64,000 nt of DNA, taken from Rhodosporidiobolus odoratus (Eukaryota; Basidiomycota; Microbotryomycetes; Sporidiobolales; Sporidiobolaceae). Position numbers and translations under genes: made by a program. Position 1 is the stretch's first letter; each line of letters starts with the position of its first letter. Below, piece by piece: positions 10,063 through 22,100 of this stretch. The notes beneath the pieces are model-generated. The model was not told where the DNA came from, ran no database searches, and worked only from the letters and a program-made list of their open reading frames with translations. The stretch is from contig JAOANU010000006.1 of NCBI GenBank assembly GCA_034387635.1, positions 372,001 through 436,000 of the forward strand, read 5' to 3'.

Positions 10063-11295
10063 TCAGTCGTCTTGCTCCCCGTTAGCATCGTACCAGCCAA
10101 CATCTACGAAGTAGCCCCTGCACTGTCTGCGCTCGAACTCGACCCACTCGCTCACCACGTCACCGCCAGCGGCTTGCAGATGACATTGGAGTTTGTAATC
10201 TGCGTGGGACTGCCAAGGCTCCCCCATCGTGCCGTTCTCTTCGATATCGCGCTCACGGGCCTCCTTGAAATCTCGCGCGTCGACTGCCAGACCGAAATCG
10301 ACGAGAACGAAGCTTGGTTGCAGGAGAGAGGGAGGATTGAGAACGAGAAGATCGAGAGCTTTGATCGCGAAGTCTGCGATGCCCAGCCTTTGCAGACGGT
10401 GGAGCAGGTCGTGAGCGGCGCACATCTGATACGAAGATCACGTCGATGTCAGCTGTAGGTCGAGCAAGAGGACGGATCAAACACACGAAAGGGTCGACGG
10501 CATCTATGGTGAGCTCATTTCGACGGCCCTGGAGAAACTTCCAGCTTGAGGTAGTCGTCGTGCTTAGATCTTCGAGTATGATGCCCGGCGCGTCCTCGCC
10601 CCACGGCATGGGGAACCTGAAACCGCCATAGCAATGAGCGACGTCTTGACCTTGAACCGGGCGGAGGGCGGCATAGCTACCAATGCAGAATAGTAAACAG
10701 CTTGAGATAGACTGGGTTGTAAGAGCGGTCACACGCACGCTTTGAGCTCGGCAGCCATGCTATCCTCGGCTGGGATCCAAGGCATCACCGCATCCGGCTT
10801 CCAAAAAAGCGCTTCGACCAAGAGCTTCAGGACCACCCTGGCGACCACATGTTCCTTGTGCTCCACCTCAGCCACCCACACCTGCGCCCATCTGTCTTGT
10901 CCACCGAAGAGACGCTCAACCAGGCGGACCGAGACCGACCGCCAGCCCGAGCGAGTCTTGACTAGGTTTAGAAGGTCGAGGTTGGCAGGCCGGTACAGAG
11001 CAGGCGACGGTGACTCGTCGCTCTTCCCGCCAGGCGAGAGGGCGTCTAGGAGAAGTGTCGGAGAGGTGAGGGATAGGAGGTCTCCAGCCTCAAGTGGGGC
11101 GGCAAGCGCTGTCTCTCGACGGCGGCGGAGGTTGTCAAAGTCGAAGTCGGGTCGCTCAAGACCCACACCGAAGGCCATGCTGAATGTTGTGTTGGTGAGC
11201 GAAAGGCGTAACGAGAAGCTCCTAGCAAGCGCTGTCTTGATTCTTCCGACGGCCGCGGAGGTTGTTGAAATCGAAGTGAGGTGGATCGGAAACAT
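10063..11295 (-). CDS. Protein-kinase-like domain protein, function unknown
   Basis: Exons 11295-10739, 10616-10487 and 10425-10063 give 349 residues. The order of elements is kinase-like: a VWVAEVEHKEHVVARVVLKL segment (beta strands with a VAIK-type lysine, inferred), an acidic hinge GIILEDLS, a helix CAAHDLLHRLQRLGIADFAI, and a VLVDFGLA segment that looks like the DFG metal-binding loop. No HRD motif is seen, so it is more like the divergent fungal kinase-fold families than a classical kinase and may be inactive. The N-terminus carries a degenerate internal duplication (see repeat at 11099-11280). Coding-looking sequence continues upstream at 11310-11480 in another frame, so extra 5' exons are possible. 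Confidence 0.5.
11099..11280 (-). repeat. Degenerate direct repeat in the kinase-like gene N-terminus
   Basis: Two segments about 125 bases apart share blocks: the 11099-11150 stretch (plus-strand GGCAAGCGCTGTCT, then GCGGAGGTTGT followed by CGAAGT) recurs at about 11224-11275 as AGCAAGCGCTGTCT, GCGGAGGTTGT and CGAAGT. This suggests an old tandem duplication of one 5' segment. Confidence 0.55.
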
Positions 11296-11626
11296 AGTGC
11301 TGCGTGCGACGGGAGCAAAGCGTTCAAGCGAGAAGTACAGTAGCAGCCGAGCACCAGCATACCCCGATAGGAGCTTGACCGGGCCCCGTCCGTGCCGTTT
11401 TCCACCGTCTCCTCGGCAATCGCAGCTCTCGACGTGAAGCAGTCTCGGATGCCATCCAGCGAGAGAGTCTCACGATACTGTTCCTGGATTGTATCACGCT
11501 GTCTTCAGACAGGCATAAGTCCACCTGTCGGTGCATGGGAGACTTGTACGTACTCACCCCAAATTCGGTACCTCTTCCTCGCTAGCCTCGTCACTGCCCT
11601 ATTGACTTGCTTGTAGCATACCTCAG

Positions 11627-12532
11627 CTACGGACCGTAATTCCGGATATACTCGATGGCTGAAGCACTCATCTCGAGCAAGTCCTGTATGTCATCCCTCC
11701 ATGCGGGGCTCGAGAAAGGCAGCTTCGCAAGCTCTTGCTTTGACCGTTCATATCCCAGCGATACCCAGTCGAGCAGCTTGGGATTCTGTGAGTCGGAGTA
11801 GTCGTGCAAGATGGCGTGTGTGATGAGGATTTGCTGAAGGAGGGGTTTGACCATTTCCAAGGTTGCACCCTCCCTGGTGAAAGCCGGTTGTTTTTGCGTG
11901 TACTCGAAGATGAGGAATGGAGCGAGGAAGGCTGGAGTACCTTGCCAGGAGTTCTGCTCGGGGGCATAGGGGGAGTGTTCGAGGTGATCATAAGTCTGGT
12001 AGCAGGAGTGGATATGGTAGAAGCACAGCGCTAGAATGGTATTCCTTCGGTTGTTGGGTGTCGCAGGTTGTGCGAGGGACGGCATGAGGTCCTGTTTGAG
12101 ATTGGCGAGCGAGAGCAGACGAGGGGTCAGTAAGGTTCTGCTTCAAGAGCGGTGGGGCAGAAAGGAAAACCACCTTCAATCTACCTCCGTACAAGCCCAT
12201 CTCTCGCAATAGCCGTCCAAGTGGAATGGGACCCGGTATTCGCCGCTGCTGACAAATGGTGTCGTTCTCTGCTTGAAGCAGAGCCTTGATTTCGTCTTGA
12301 GCCAGCGGGGCGAAGACGAAACCTTGGAGAGGTGGTTTTGCAGGCGGTTTTATGCCATCGCCAGATCTGTTCGTAGAAGGGGGAAATCAGCTGACATTAT
12401 GATATGGCGGAGGGGACTGAGCCCACCAGGGCCTGGCAATCCCGACTGCAGAAAAAGATCTCTTTGCACCTCAGAGCAGCGACTCGTCGCCTTCGCGGGA
12501 CACACCGCGCAGTGCTGAAGTTCGACGTCCAT
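11627..12532 (-). pseudogene. MYND zinc finger gene interrupted by two single-base insertions
   Basis: ATG at 12532 opens a frame starting MDVELQHCAVCPAKATSRCS, the first half of a MYND finger. The second half (CKEIFFCSRDCQAL, then after an intron IWRWHKTAC) is present but shifted by one base at the GAGG near 12469-12472. A second one-base shift follows at the AAAA run near 12336-12339, after which the frame GFVFAPLAQDEIKALL is clean. The last exon starts after an acceptor near 12092 and runs from DLMPSLAQ to the stop at 11627; its 155 or so residues are intact. Both shifts sit in short homopolymers, so either the gene is decaying or the sequence contains errors. The intact C-terminal domain and clean splice sites favour error or very recent loss. 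Confidence 0.6.
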
Positions 12533-12818
12533 TTTGAGCTACTTCGAGCGTCGTTGGTGTCGCGGACCGAGTTCTTGAGCCCTTGGTCGAGTGGTAGACG
12601 TCGAGGACAGGAGGACAACCTGTTACAGCTCTTACTGTAACTAGCTCTGCCTCATCCACCTCGCTAATTCAGATCGAAGCTTGTCGCAACAGAGACACTT
12701 GTCAGCCTTTACTAGCAACCCTTCTCTCGTATTGCCCTGACCGCGTCACGAGGTTCCCCTCTCTAACCTCTGTCAAGCTTCTTCATAACATCGCAACAGC
12801 CTCGGTTGAGAAGCTGAC

Positions 12819-13686
12819 ATGACCTATTACGACCCGTACCATTCCTCCGCTCAAACCCTTGGCGGCCCTCCAAACGCGCTTGGTAGTCGCCCACTTCCCG
12901 CCCGACGCACGGCAGGAGACGCGGCCTTTGCGCGCTCGCTTGATGGACTGAGCCTGGCGAGTACTGAGGCTGGGTTCAAACCGAGCTGGGAAAGGAGGCC
13001 ATGGGATAGGCTTCTGGATGACGAGGTGCGTTGGTGTTGCAATCGAGTTTTCCCTCTCTCCATGCTGACCCCGTTTCACTGCCATAGCTCTTGCCTCGTG
13101 CTTCCAAGTCACAAGCTCTCGCGACTCTTCAGATCTTGGTCAAGGTGATGGAAAATGTTCTCGCCCTTCCGAATGACTCCGACGGCAAAGAAGAAAAGAG
13201 GACGATTCGTTTAAGGAATGGTAAGATTGCGCAGAACGTTGTTCAGGTTGCTGGAGCGTATGATCTGCTCAGTGCGCTGCGCTTTCCCCTCGATCCCGCT
13301 GTGTAGACTCATCGTTTTATCTCCCGACAGTCCAGTCCGGTTTTCGCAAGATTGTGACCGATTTCGAAGAAAAGCTCACGTTCCCTCTGCTCCCTTCTCC
13401 GACCGACAACAAGCATCTTCTCGCGCGCCTGTCCACTGGCAAAGCGGTCATCTCGGAAGCCCTAGAACGTGCGGCGGCAGCCGACGAGCTTGAGCGCACG
13501 AGGAAAGAAGCCTCTGAAGCCGAGAAGACGAGAAGGATGACCGGAGTGCTTGAGGAGATCAAGGCTGACAGGGAGATGGTCAATGCGAGAGCTGAGAGGG
13601 AGAGAGCTGCGAGGAGGAGAGCGAGGGAGGCGAAGGAAATTCAGGGAACCGCTGTGAGGGAAGGGGCCGAGTGGGATCGTGCTTGA
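12819..13686 (+). CDS. PUB/PUG-domain protein with C-terminal coiled coil
   Basis: Exons 12819-13025, 13088-13271 and 13331-13686 give 248 residues. Residues about 85-150 match the PUB domain: an alpha helix ALATLQILVKVMENVL, the basic IRLRNGKIAQNVVQ strand-helix segment and AYDLLIQSGFRKI. PUB domains, as in UBXN6 and peptide:N-glycanase, bind the C-terminal tail of Cdc48/p97, so a role in ubiquitin-dependent protein quality control is inferred. No UBX or catalytic domain is present. The last 70 residues are a highly charged Ala/Glu/Arg helix likely to be a coiled coil. The second donor (GTGCGC) and acceptor were chosen because they keep the PUB frame intact. Confidence 0.7.
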
Positions 13687-14057
13687 AGGTGGTCGATGGA
13701 CCGAAGAGTCTTTCTCTTTGCGCTTGTTCCGCGTACGTCTCACCATGCTTGTTGCCGTAATCAAGTTTTGTTTCCTCTGTCCTGCCTCAAGAATTGACAG
13801 CTGCGGTTTTCTTTCCTTGCTCTCCTGAGTGCTGTCTTTCTTCACTCGCCCCAGCGTAGCATCAGGAGGAAGGCGAGAGCACGCTAGTATTGTCACGACA
13901 AGGGCTACGAAGCGATCCGACGGGTGAACGCTGGAGGTATAAAGTTAAGTACAATTGGCTAGATGCGACGAACGAGATCGGAGGCTTGTTGCAAGCTTGC
14001 AGGGAGGTCGACTAGTATGCTATATACGAGAGACCAAGGAAGGGCCGACGAGCTAGA
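13687..14057. other. Intergenic, convergent 3' flanks
   Basis: About 370 bases between the stops of two convergent genes. I see no gene, RNA or repeat in it. Confidence 0.5.
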
Positions 14058-15906
14058 TCAGGTATGCCGACTCTGAACCTTGGCGAAGATGCGGAAGAGG
14101 GAGATGATGAGGACGGCGACATAGGCGAGAACGCTAGCGAAAATGAAAGCGACTTGAGCCATCTGCTGCGCGCATATCGAGTCGGCGAGACTGCCTTCGA
14201 CGTCTGCTGTGCCAGTCTGCGGCGGCGTCTGGTTGTATCTGGAATACGGAGTCCAGTCGGTGCATTGGAGGGAAGAAGTGAAGAGATCGTCGAAGGCGAG
14301 GGAGAGGACGGCGGAGTACAGGCAGATGAAGAGAAGGTCGGTGAGAGTGTAGAACATCTGCGAGGGAATAGGTTCAGCATCGGGGCGAGGTAATGAGCAT
14401 TGACGAGCGGCTTGGGCCACGGCGCAGCCACCCAGTACACATGAGAAGTGAAGGACGCGATCGATTGGAAGCAAGAGTAGCGGGCGAAGGAGGACATGGA
14501 TGGGAGGATGGGCGAAGAGAAAGCGGCAAGCGCACCTTGGTACTGATTTTCCACAGGCCGATGGGCAAGCCGAAATATTCGATCTGTCGATGGGCGACGT
14601 AGTCAGTGCTGGCGGGGCGTTTCACGCAAGGATCGAGAAGGGGCTCACATAGAGCGTGGCAAAGATGTGGATGATGGCGAATGGTGCCACGACGATAGCG
14701 AACAGGGTCGAAGTCCCTATCACGCCGATGACATTCGCTCGGTGTTCTTGCAGGCGAATGTGTGCCGCAAGGCCTAGTGTGCAGCCGTTAAGGATGAGAT
14801 TGATAAAGCGGAAGAAGAGGGGCGAGAAGGGGTTTTGCAGGATGAAGGTCTCGAACTTGGAACGCTTCGATTGCGCGGTACTCGTATTGTGAGTGAGGTC
14901 GAACGGGTCTTGATAGCTGTGAGGATCTTCTTCGCGTCGAAAGGGCGTCCAGGGTGTTGACCAGCCCGGCGTCTGTGCGAGGCGAAGAAGGTGAACTCGG
15001 TCAACGGAAGGAGCGGGAAGGAGAGCGCATACCTGAGTCTGATTAATCGAGAAGACGTTTGGAGGTGCTAGGTGTACCGTCATACTCTTGCTCATCTTCC
15101 TATGATACTCCTGCTTCTCCGCGTCCCTGTTTTTCCTACTCCTGGCCGACCGTCCCGACAGTACCGACCGCGACGACCGCAGCGACTGCCGGTCAACGGC
15201 ATCACCCTCGTTGTCACCCTCGTCCCGTTCCCGCCGTTTGCCCTTCTCGTCGAATTCGCGCGGGTGCATGGTAGCGTGCACCCGGTCGAGGTACTTTGTC
15301 GGGAGGGTAAACGTCCACCATCCACGGTCCGCAGCCTCAGCAGCAGCAGCCGACGCTCCTCCATTCTCCCGCTGTACTTCAACGACAGAGTGTGCCGGTT
15401 CTGGTCGACCAGGTAAAAGTGGTGCATGGGAAGGATGGGTTGAGCCCGAGGCGACGGAGGCGCCATGAGATAATTCTCGCGGGCGGTCGGCCTGAGAGGG
15501 CGCGGCATCACCTGAGCTGGCGGTCCTGGCACCGGCGGAAGGAGGGGGATTGCCGACAGAGCTGGCTCGGTTGCCTCGAACGACGGAAGACAAGGAGCGC
15601 CGGACCGAGTTGGGCGGACGAGTCGGCACTGGACCGTTATTCTGGGGACTGTCCTCGTCGTCTGCCAGCTCATCTGGAGGGAGATTCCTCGCCCATGCTG
15701 CAGCAGTAGAGACGTGAGCATGTTCGGCAAGCGGGGGCGGTGAGGCGTGAGGGGGCGAGGGAGGAGAGGTGCTTACAAGGGACGGTAACGACTCTACGCT
15801 GTCCGGTAGGATACAGGAACCTTGATCCCTGTTGATCCGAGCTGATAGAGCTCATCCGATGGTGTATGTACTCTGAGGGAGGAAGAGGTTCGTTCATAAT
15901 TCTCAT
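14058..15906 (-). CDS. Multi-span membrane protein, Srf1-like (regulator of phospholipase D)
   Basis: Exons 15906-15777, 15697-15033, 14972-14649, 14583-14536 and 14357-14058 give 488 residues. The N-terminal about 270 residues are soluble and Ser/Arg-rich. They contain GWWTFTLPTKYLDRV, and the following PGWSTPWTPF lies just before the membrane part. Five or so hydrophobic helices follow, with GLPIGLW in the middle and a conserved Cys in SLQCTDW. This order resembles the fungal Srf1 family, whose yeast member regulates phospholipase D Spo14; the name is by pattern recall and moderate. Intron 2 (15032-14973) is 60 nt, in frame and free of stops, so a retained form would be readable. Confidence 0.5.
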
Positions 15907-17149
15907 CTCCGGCTCCTCTGTCCCATTCTTGGCTGCCTTCTCCCAAAGAACTGCTTGATCGGACTGTAGTGGCTACCGAACGCTCCTGCGGCGATTCAGT
16001 ACGTATTCCTCCTCGCCCGTGCGCTGTCTTCGTTAATGCTCATCGTCATCCGCCAATTTAGCTTCCTGCCCGGCTCTCTGGCAGGCTATAACCTCGATAC
16101 GCATGATCCGAAGACGAGTACAGTGCTGAACGCAACCTCAGGCTTTCGACGCCTGATAGTTCGCCCGACGTCGATCCAACGGCCTCGCCCCTTCCCCATC
16201 ATCCACCAAAGCCGTTAATCACGCCGTCGCGTTCCGAGCCGTCCAGCAAATCGCTTTAGACATCCGAGCTCTGGTCGAGCGAGTCGTCCCCAAGAAGGTA
16301 TCAGGGTGGGCTCGACCACCACGCACCACGCGAGACCGGCCTTTTCTTTGACGACGGACGTAGCCGAGACGCCGCGGCAGCTGCAGCACTCGCGTCGCAG
16401 CAACAAAGCTGACACTCCATGCTGGCACATGTGCACCGCCTCGCAAACCTTGAGAGCGAAACATTTGCCCGCAGCCTGCGACCTCGATTCGCCGCGCCCT
16501 CTGACTTCTATTCTTTCGGCTGTCGCGACGTCGACTACTTCAAACAACGCCCTTGTGTCTCTCAACCCCTTACATTACCCGTACACGCTTCGACCGCCGT
16601 GTCGGAAAGACCTGGTTCTGCCAACAGATAAAGCAGTTCGACGCGGAGGATGGCTTGATGAGCCGTACTACTTCAACCTTGAGCAAATGACTGTACGAAC
16701 AACAAAGGCAGCTTATGAGCCACACATGCTGGGCTTGGTCTACACCTTCGGATCGGAGCATGCAGTAGCATTGCAAGGTCTTTCTTTTCCTTTGCATCTG
16801 CACTACCCGCGCAGCGCGAGCTCTCCCTCCCATCCAGACGACCATTCTTCGGCCTGGCTTGTTCACCCGTGTGGACTCAGGCAAATCTGCCACTTGTTGC
16901 TCATATGCCCGTGGATTCGAGGTCCCGCGATCCCTCTTTTCCCCTTTTCCCGCGAGCGGAAAGCAGAACTCGCATCTGCGTCGAGGCCTGAGGCTACCAC
17001 AGCTCGATGGCAACGTCGTACTCTGGTCCTGTGATGGCCTGCGAAGCGCACAAAGCAGTGGTACCTTCGTCTCCTTGCTCAGGCTCCTCGACCGTAGAGG
17101 AACGGCTCTCCCTTCCCGCTACACTCGATCTTGCTACTAGCTCTCCACG
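15907..17149. other. Unresolved 1.2 kb between divergent genes, with coding-like blocks on the plus strand
   Basis: Several plus-strand segments have protein-like composition but I could not splice them into one model. They include a frame with AVQQIALDIRALVERVVPKK before a GTATCA at about 16298, a frame with ETGLFFDDGRSRDAAAAAAL at about 16332-16411, and one with RRVGKTWFCQQIKQFDAEDG at about 16595-16660 ending TGA at 16688. A 242-codon frame (16306-17034) spans the area but starts with GTG. It could be a many-exon small gene, a decayed gene, or promoter plus 5' UTR of the F-box gene. Confidence 0.35.
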
Positions 17150-18861
17150 ATGGATTTTCAGAGAGCTGGAAACTTCACAGTGCGTCCTAGCCTGCACCCG
17201 CTGTGCCGCTCCGAGTACTTACTCTCGTCCACTCAGGTTGACGATTCGGACGAGCTGTCCCTTGTGGCACTTTCGCTGGCCTCGAACGAGGTGCGCAGGG
17301 ATGAGGAGCGTCACACTCATTCTGCTGACTAGCCACACAAGCACAGGCGAGCCCCGTGTCTTCCGAACCTTCCCCTTCGACCGTCGACCGCCTCTCGTCG
17401 CTACCTCCCGAGCTACTCGAACGCATCTTTCACCTCGTCTACGTCACGGATGCCGACAATCTCTCTCCGCTGAACCGCACACTCGCGCCGTTCCACTACA
17501 ACTTCACCTACTCTCACCGCATGTTCACATGTTACAACTGCATGAGACGCTTCATGAACTGCATTCTCGACAATCCGCATCTCGGCAAATTAGTCAAGAC
17601 GGTCATCGTGTCGGTGGACGTTGAAGAGGACGATGAAGAAGAGGACGATGAAGAAGAGGCGGAAGCTTCCGGCGAGCGGTCGCATTCTTCCAAAGAAGCC
17701 AAGACGGCTCCGCCCGCCAAACGCCTTACCAAGTTCTTCAAGAAGCTGCTGAAGCTCAAAACGCTCATCCTCGTAGACGCTGAAGACCTGGTAGCTCTCG
17801 CACTCAAGCCCGCATTCGCAAGCAGATGCTTGCCCAGTCTGGAAGAACTCCGGATCTCGACGTCTTTGGAGCAACATAACCGGCCTTTTAACCCTGTTCA
17901 CTTCACCGCCCTGCCCCTCTACCCCTCCCTCACACGAGTCAAGCTCGGCCTGAATCGGCCATATGCGAGCATATTGGCCGCAAAGGGTTCTTCGCGTCGT
18001 CTTGCAGCCCGCACCTTCTCTCGCGTCGAAGAACTCGCGCTTATTGCCTCGCACCTTGAGCCTGAAGGTGTTGGTGCAATTTTGTCGGGGTGCAATAGCC
18101 TGATCTCGCTTGCTTTAGTCGACAAAGATGGACATGTTGACCTTCTCCAACTTATCGCCAAACTTCCCTCGCCATCTCTTCTCCAGAGCCTCAGTCTCCA
18201 GTCTCCCGCTTTCCTGGACGAAGAGGAGCAGCAAGTCCCTTATGTTCTTCAGGATGTTGCCCCGCTCCTTCGCAGTCTCCTCAGTCTCAAACACTTGACC
18301 CTTCTCGGCCCTTTCGCTACCTCTTCGACTACATTTCTCCCCGCTATCGAAGATCTCCCTCTCCGCACTCTTCATCTCGGCGCCGACTCGTCCATCTTCC
18401 CTGAGCAGATCTTCGCTCTCCTTCACCCTCGCACCCGCCATTCCTTCCTCACCACACTCACCCTCGATAATATCTTTGCCCTTCGCGGTGCCAAGACAGA
18501 CAAAGAAGACTGGGAGGATGTCTACCTTGACCTCGAGACTTCTGAGCCGACTATCCCGCCTGGCTGGCTTCCGCCCATCTGGAAAGACGGTTGGAACCGA
18601 GACATCATCAAGGAGGTTCGTCAAGCGGCGAAGGAAGCTGGCGTAAAGTTGCAGGGGACAACTTTCGAAGCGCCCGAAATCGAGGACGAATTTGCAGAGG
18701 AGGTTGAGCAGGTCGATCGCTACTACGAGTGCATGGCGGAGGAGGGGGCGATCGACTGGGTGGAACTTATGATGGACGAGGAGAGCGACGTGGACTATGA
18801 GGGCTTAAGCGAAGAGGAAGAAGAAGAGGACAAGGAAGAGGAGGAGGAAGAGGAGGACTGA
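17150..18861 (+). CDS. F-box protein with leucine-rich-type C-terminal part
   Basis: Exons 17150-17179, 17237-17290 and 17347-18861 give 532 residues. A short F-box is visible at about residues 44-60 (LSSLPPELLERIFHLVY). The rest resembles a leucine-rich repeat solenoid, with recurring L-x2-L-x-L segments such as LPSLEELRI, YPSLTRVKL and LRSLLSLKHLTLLG. An acidic run of Glu/Asp interrupts it at about 17622-17680, and the C-terminus ends in a 25-residue Glu/Asp tail. F-box proteins recruit substrates to SCF ubiquitin ligases; the substrate is unknown. The start at 17150 is the first ATG and both introns have GTGCGY donors. Confidence 0.75.
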
Positions 18862-19191
18862 GGAAGAATTGGAGGGCGACGCTTGAAGCGGAGGAGAGTA
18901 CACAGAAAATTGCCGAGACAAGTCCGCTGCAAAGAAACGCTTGATCAACACGCTTCCGAGGTGATCAACCCTGTGTGCTTCCTGGTTAGTCAACAAAGCC
19001 GCCCATCTTCCGGTGTCCGCACAGCTCTTCATCGCAGCTGAGGTGAGCCTTAGAGAGCCGTTAACTTGTCGCTTGACGGGCAGCCGGCGCTCGAAAGGAA
19101 AGTGTGGGAAAGGCGGAGTACGCAGATGCAAGTACGACAACAGTGAATAAAGAAGATCTCCGACAGACAATAAAGGACGTCGTCCTTCCCC

Positions 19192-22100
19192 TTATTCCAA
19201 CCCAAACTCGTCGCCCACAAGCGTCCCAAACAACCCCAAAGCCGGGTTGACTCCTCCATCTCCCACCTCTCCACTCCCTCCCATCGCTCCCGCACCTCCC
19301 CACAGACTCTGGAAAAGCAAGTCCTGCTCCTTTCCGACGGCAATGTTTGACGCGGTCGGATCCCAGTCGAACGGGTTCGAGAGGTCAAAGCCAGCGGGGA
19401 CGTCGGCGAGTTTGAAGCCTCCGACGTCGTGCGAGGAGTCTCCCCCGTACCAGGGTTGGTAGGGTCCTCCGTAAGCTGCGGCAGAGGCAAGAGAGGGAGG
19501 GAAGGCGTGGGCAGAGGGATAGTAAGGGAGGGAAGGCGGGTAGCCTGACGGGAGCGAGGGAGATGCGAAAGATCCGGGGATAGGGTGGTCGTGCGTAGGA
19601 GGAAGAGGAGGCATGCCCAGGCGAGGCGCGACAGAGATAGTGTCAGGTTGAGGCGCGGCAGGCGTGGATGCGAAAGCTGCTTTACTGTCGGTTGCGACAG
19701 GCGGAGGATGCTGAGGAGGGTGAGGGTGAGGGTGAGGTGAAGGAGCATGTTGAGGTGCGGGCGTGCCGACATTGGACGCGATCGGTGTGCCGGCTTGTTC
19801 AGCCCCAATCGGCTGCACGGGGCGTACGCCGAAGCGGGAGAGGAGAGTCGGCTTGCACTGAGCCTGCAGCCGCCGGAGCAGAGCGGCAAAACCTCGAGCG
19901 ATGTGCTGTCGGTCGACGGCGTGAGTGTGGAGGTTTGAGATGCACTCTTCGAGAAGGCCCATAACTTTGGACTGGCCATGCTCGACGACGCCGACAGCGA
20001 GAGCCTATGGATCTCGACATGAGTCTTCCACCATGTATGGGAAATGTCAAGTAGAAAACGCACCTTGAAGAGGAAAGTGCAGGCGAAGAGAATGCGCAGG
20101 AAGATACGAGACGGTGCGACCTTGAGGAACCCTTTCGGCGCGAGGTAGTTGACCGTCTTGTCAAGGATTGATTGAGCGGCTGCAAGGGCATCGAGAACCC
20201 ACTGCCCTTCCTGCAAGTTGAGCAACGACGGCGAGACGAACCAAAGGTCCTGAGCCTGCGGAAAGCGGAGGGATCAGTATCGGGAACGTTGGCAAAGGAA
20301 AGTTTCCGCCCTTACCTTGACCGCCCGTCGCAGGCGCTCTTGCAAGGCACGTAGAGCGATAGCATTACCATAGAGGCGCACGTAGTCAAACTCCATTTGC
20401 AGCAGTGTAGCTTCGATGTTTCCGGCCTCTGCAGGTCACCAGCAATAACCGTTAGCTCTGAATCGTTATTTGAGCGTCCAAGAAGCGAACGCACGCAGGA
20501 CGACCCGCGACTTGAGTAGCATCAATCGAAGTTCGTGGTCGAGAGAGCGGATGAACGTCTCCCACTCGCCTGACTTGAGCAGCGAGCGAGTGATGTCCTT
20601 GTTTGGATAGAGTCGCTCCTGGATAGTTCCCATGAGCTGGAAAAGGCGCAAGCGTGAATATGGATCAGACGGGCATCGAGAGTGTTCGAGACCACGCACG
20701 GCAGCGATGAGACCCTGTGGCAGGAACCTCTGCGCCCATACTTCAGACAGACCTTCACCTCGGACCTCCTTCGATGCCCTGAATGTGACTTGCTCCCACC
20801 AGGACGAAGACATGTCTGAGCATGCATGCGAGAGTCAGCGCAATCGCGTCAGAAAGGAAGATGTGCTAGGAAGGAAAGGAAGTAACGGGTGGGAGAGAAA
20901 GGAAGTTGAGATGCACAAGCTTGAACAACGGCATTTCTGCCGAGGCGAACCGAGACGTGGCGGTCGGCGTTGAAGCAGTCTGCGATAAGGGAGGAAGGGT
21001 GAGTAAGCACGATGATGGGAGAGCAAAGAAAGACAAGGAGCGTACAAATCCATGTCCGCAAGCAACGCTCTTCTTGCCAAGTCACAGGTCGGTCATTCCC
21101 AAAGTTGAGGTTGTGAATGCCGAGTTCTTGAGCGAGACGAACAGCGCAGCCTAAAGCGAAAGGTGATCGGTTAGTTCTCACTTTCGGGTGAGAAGAAAAG
21201 CACAATGAACCTACCGATGAGAGACCAGGACATCCCGTCGTACTGAACAGAAAAGCTCAGCAGCGCCTCTGCATCCTCGGCACGCTCTTCTTCCTCGTTC
21301 ACCTCGCCCTGTGCACCGTTCTCTCCGGTACCGCCTGCATTCTTGCTGCCCCACGCACTCGTCTTTCTCCCTTTAGCATTCCCGCTTCGACCCCACTTTG
21401 CTCGTCCATCCGCAATCGGTGGCCACTCCGTCAGTAGCAGCAGCGCCTCTACGCTTGAAATATGCCGCAGCTCGCCAGACCCGTCGAGAAGACCGATGAG
21501 CTCGTCTCGAATGTAGTCGGCGACTGCTTGGTGTATAGCTCGAGCGCGGGAGGCAGACGGTAGGGAAGAGTAACGTGCAGAAATGGTGATCATGGAGGCG
21601 AGAAGGAGGGATTCGCGGGAAGTAAGCTGCGGAAGGTGCGAGGCGGAAAAGATGCGAGGGATGAGAAGCGGGTACAGTGGAGACATATGCTCTTGGAAGC
21701 TATTTCGAGAGGAGTATTAGCGCAAGGCATGCGACAAGGAGAGGCAGAGCCGAAATAACGCACAAGGAAAGCAATACCTCCGCTTCGGCGACGCTGACCA
21801 TTTCCTCCTGAATCGGCACCCATCGCTCCCAGCCCGCGCTTCTGTTCCCCTGAGCGTCGGGACATTGTTCCCGCTCCCGGCTTCTCCTCCTGCCACGATT
21901 TTGTCCTTCAATTTCGCCTGCACCTACTTCAGCGCTCGTTGCACCGCCGACGCTCATCCCGATACCCGATGCACTGCTGAGAGAGGAAGCAAGACCTGCG
22001 CCTTCATGCGGCGAGTGCGAATCGGCATGGTCCTGAGCGGCGAGAGAGCGAAGGGAAGAGGCGGTAGCAAGAAGGCGAAGAGCGTCCGAAGGGTTGTGCA

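Noticed and set aside
12957..12990. GGTTCAAACC-like sequence resembling a tRNA T-loop
   Set aside because: It lies inside the PUB-domain coding exon and no acceptor stem or anticodon arm is found around it.
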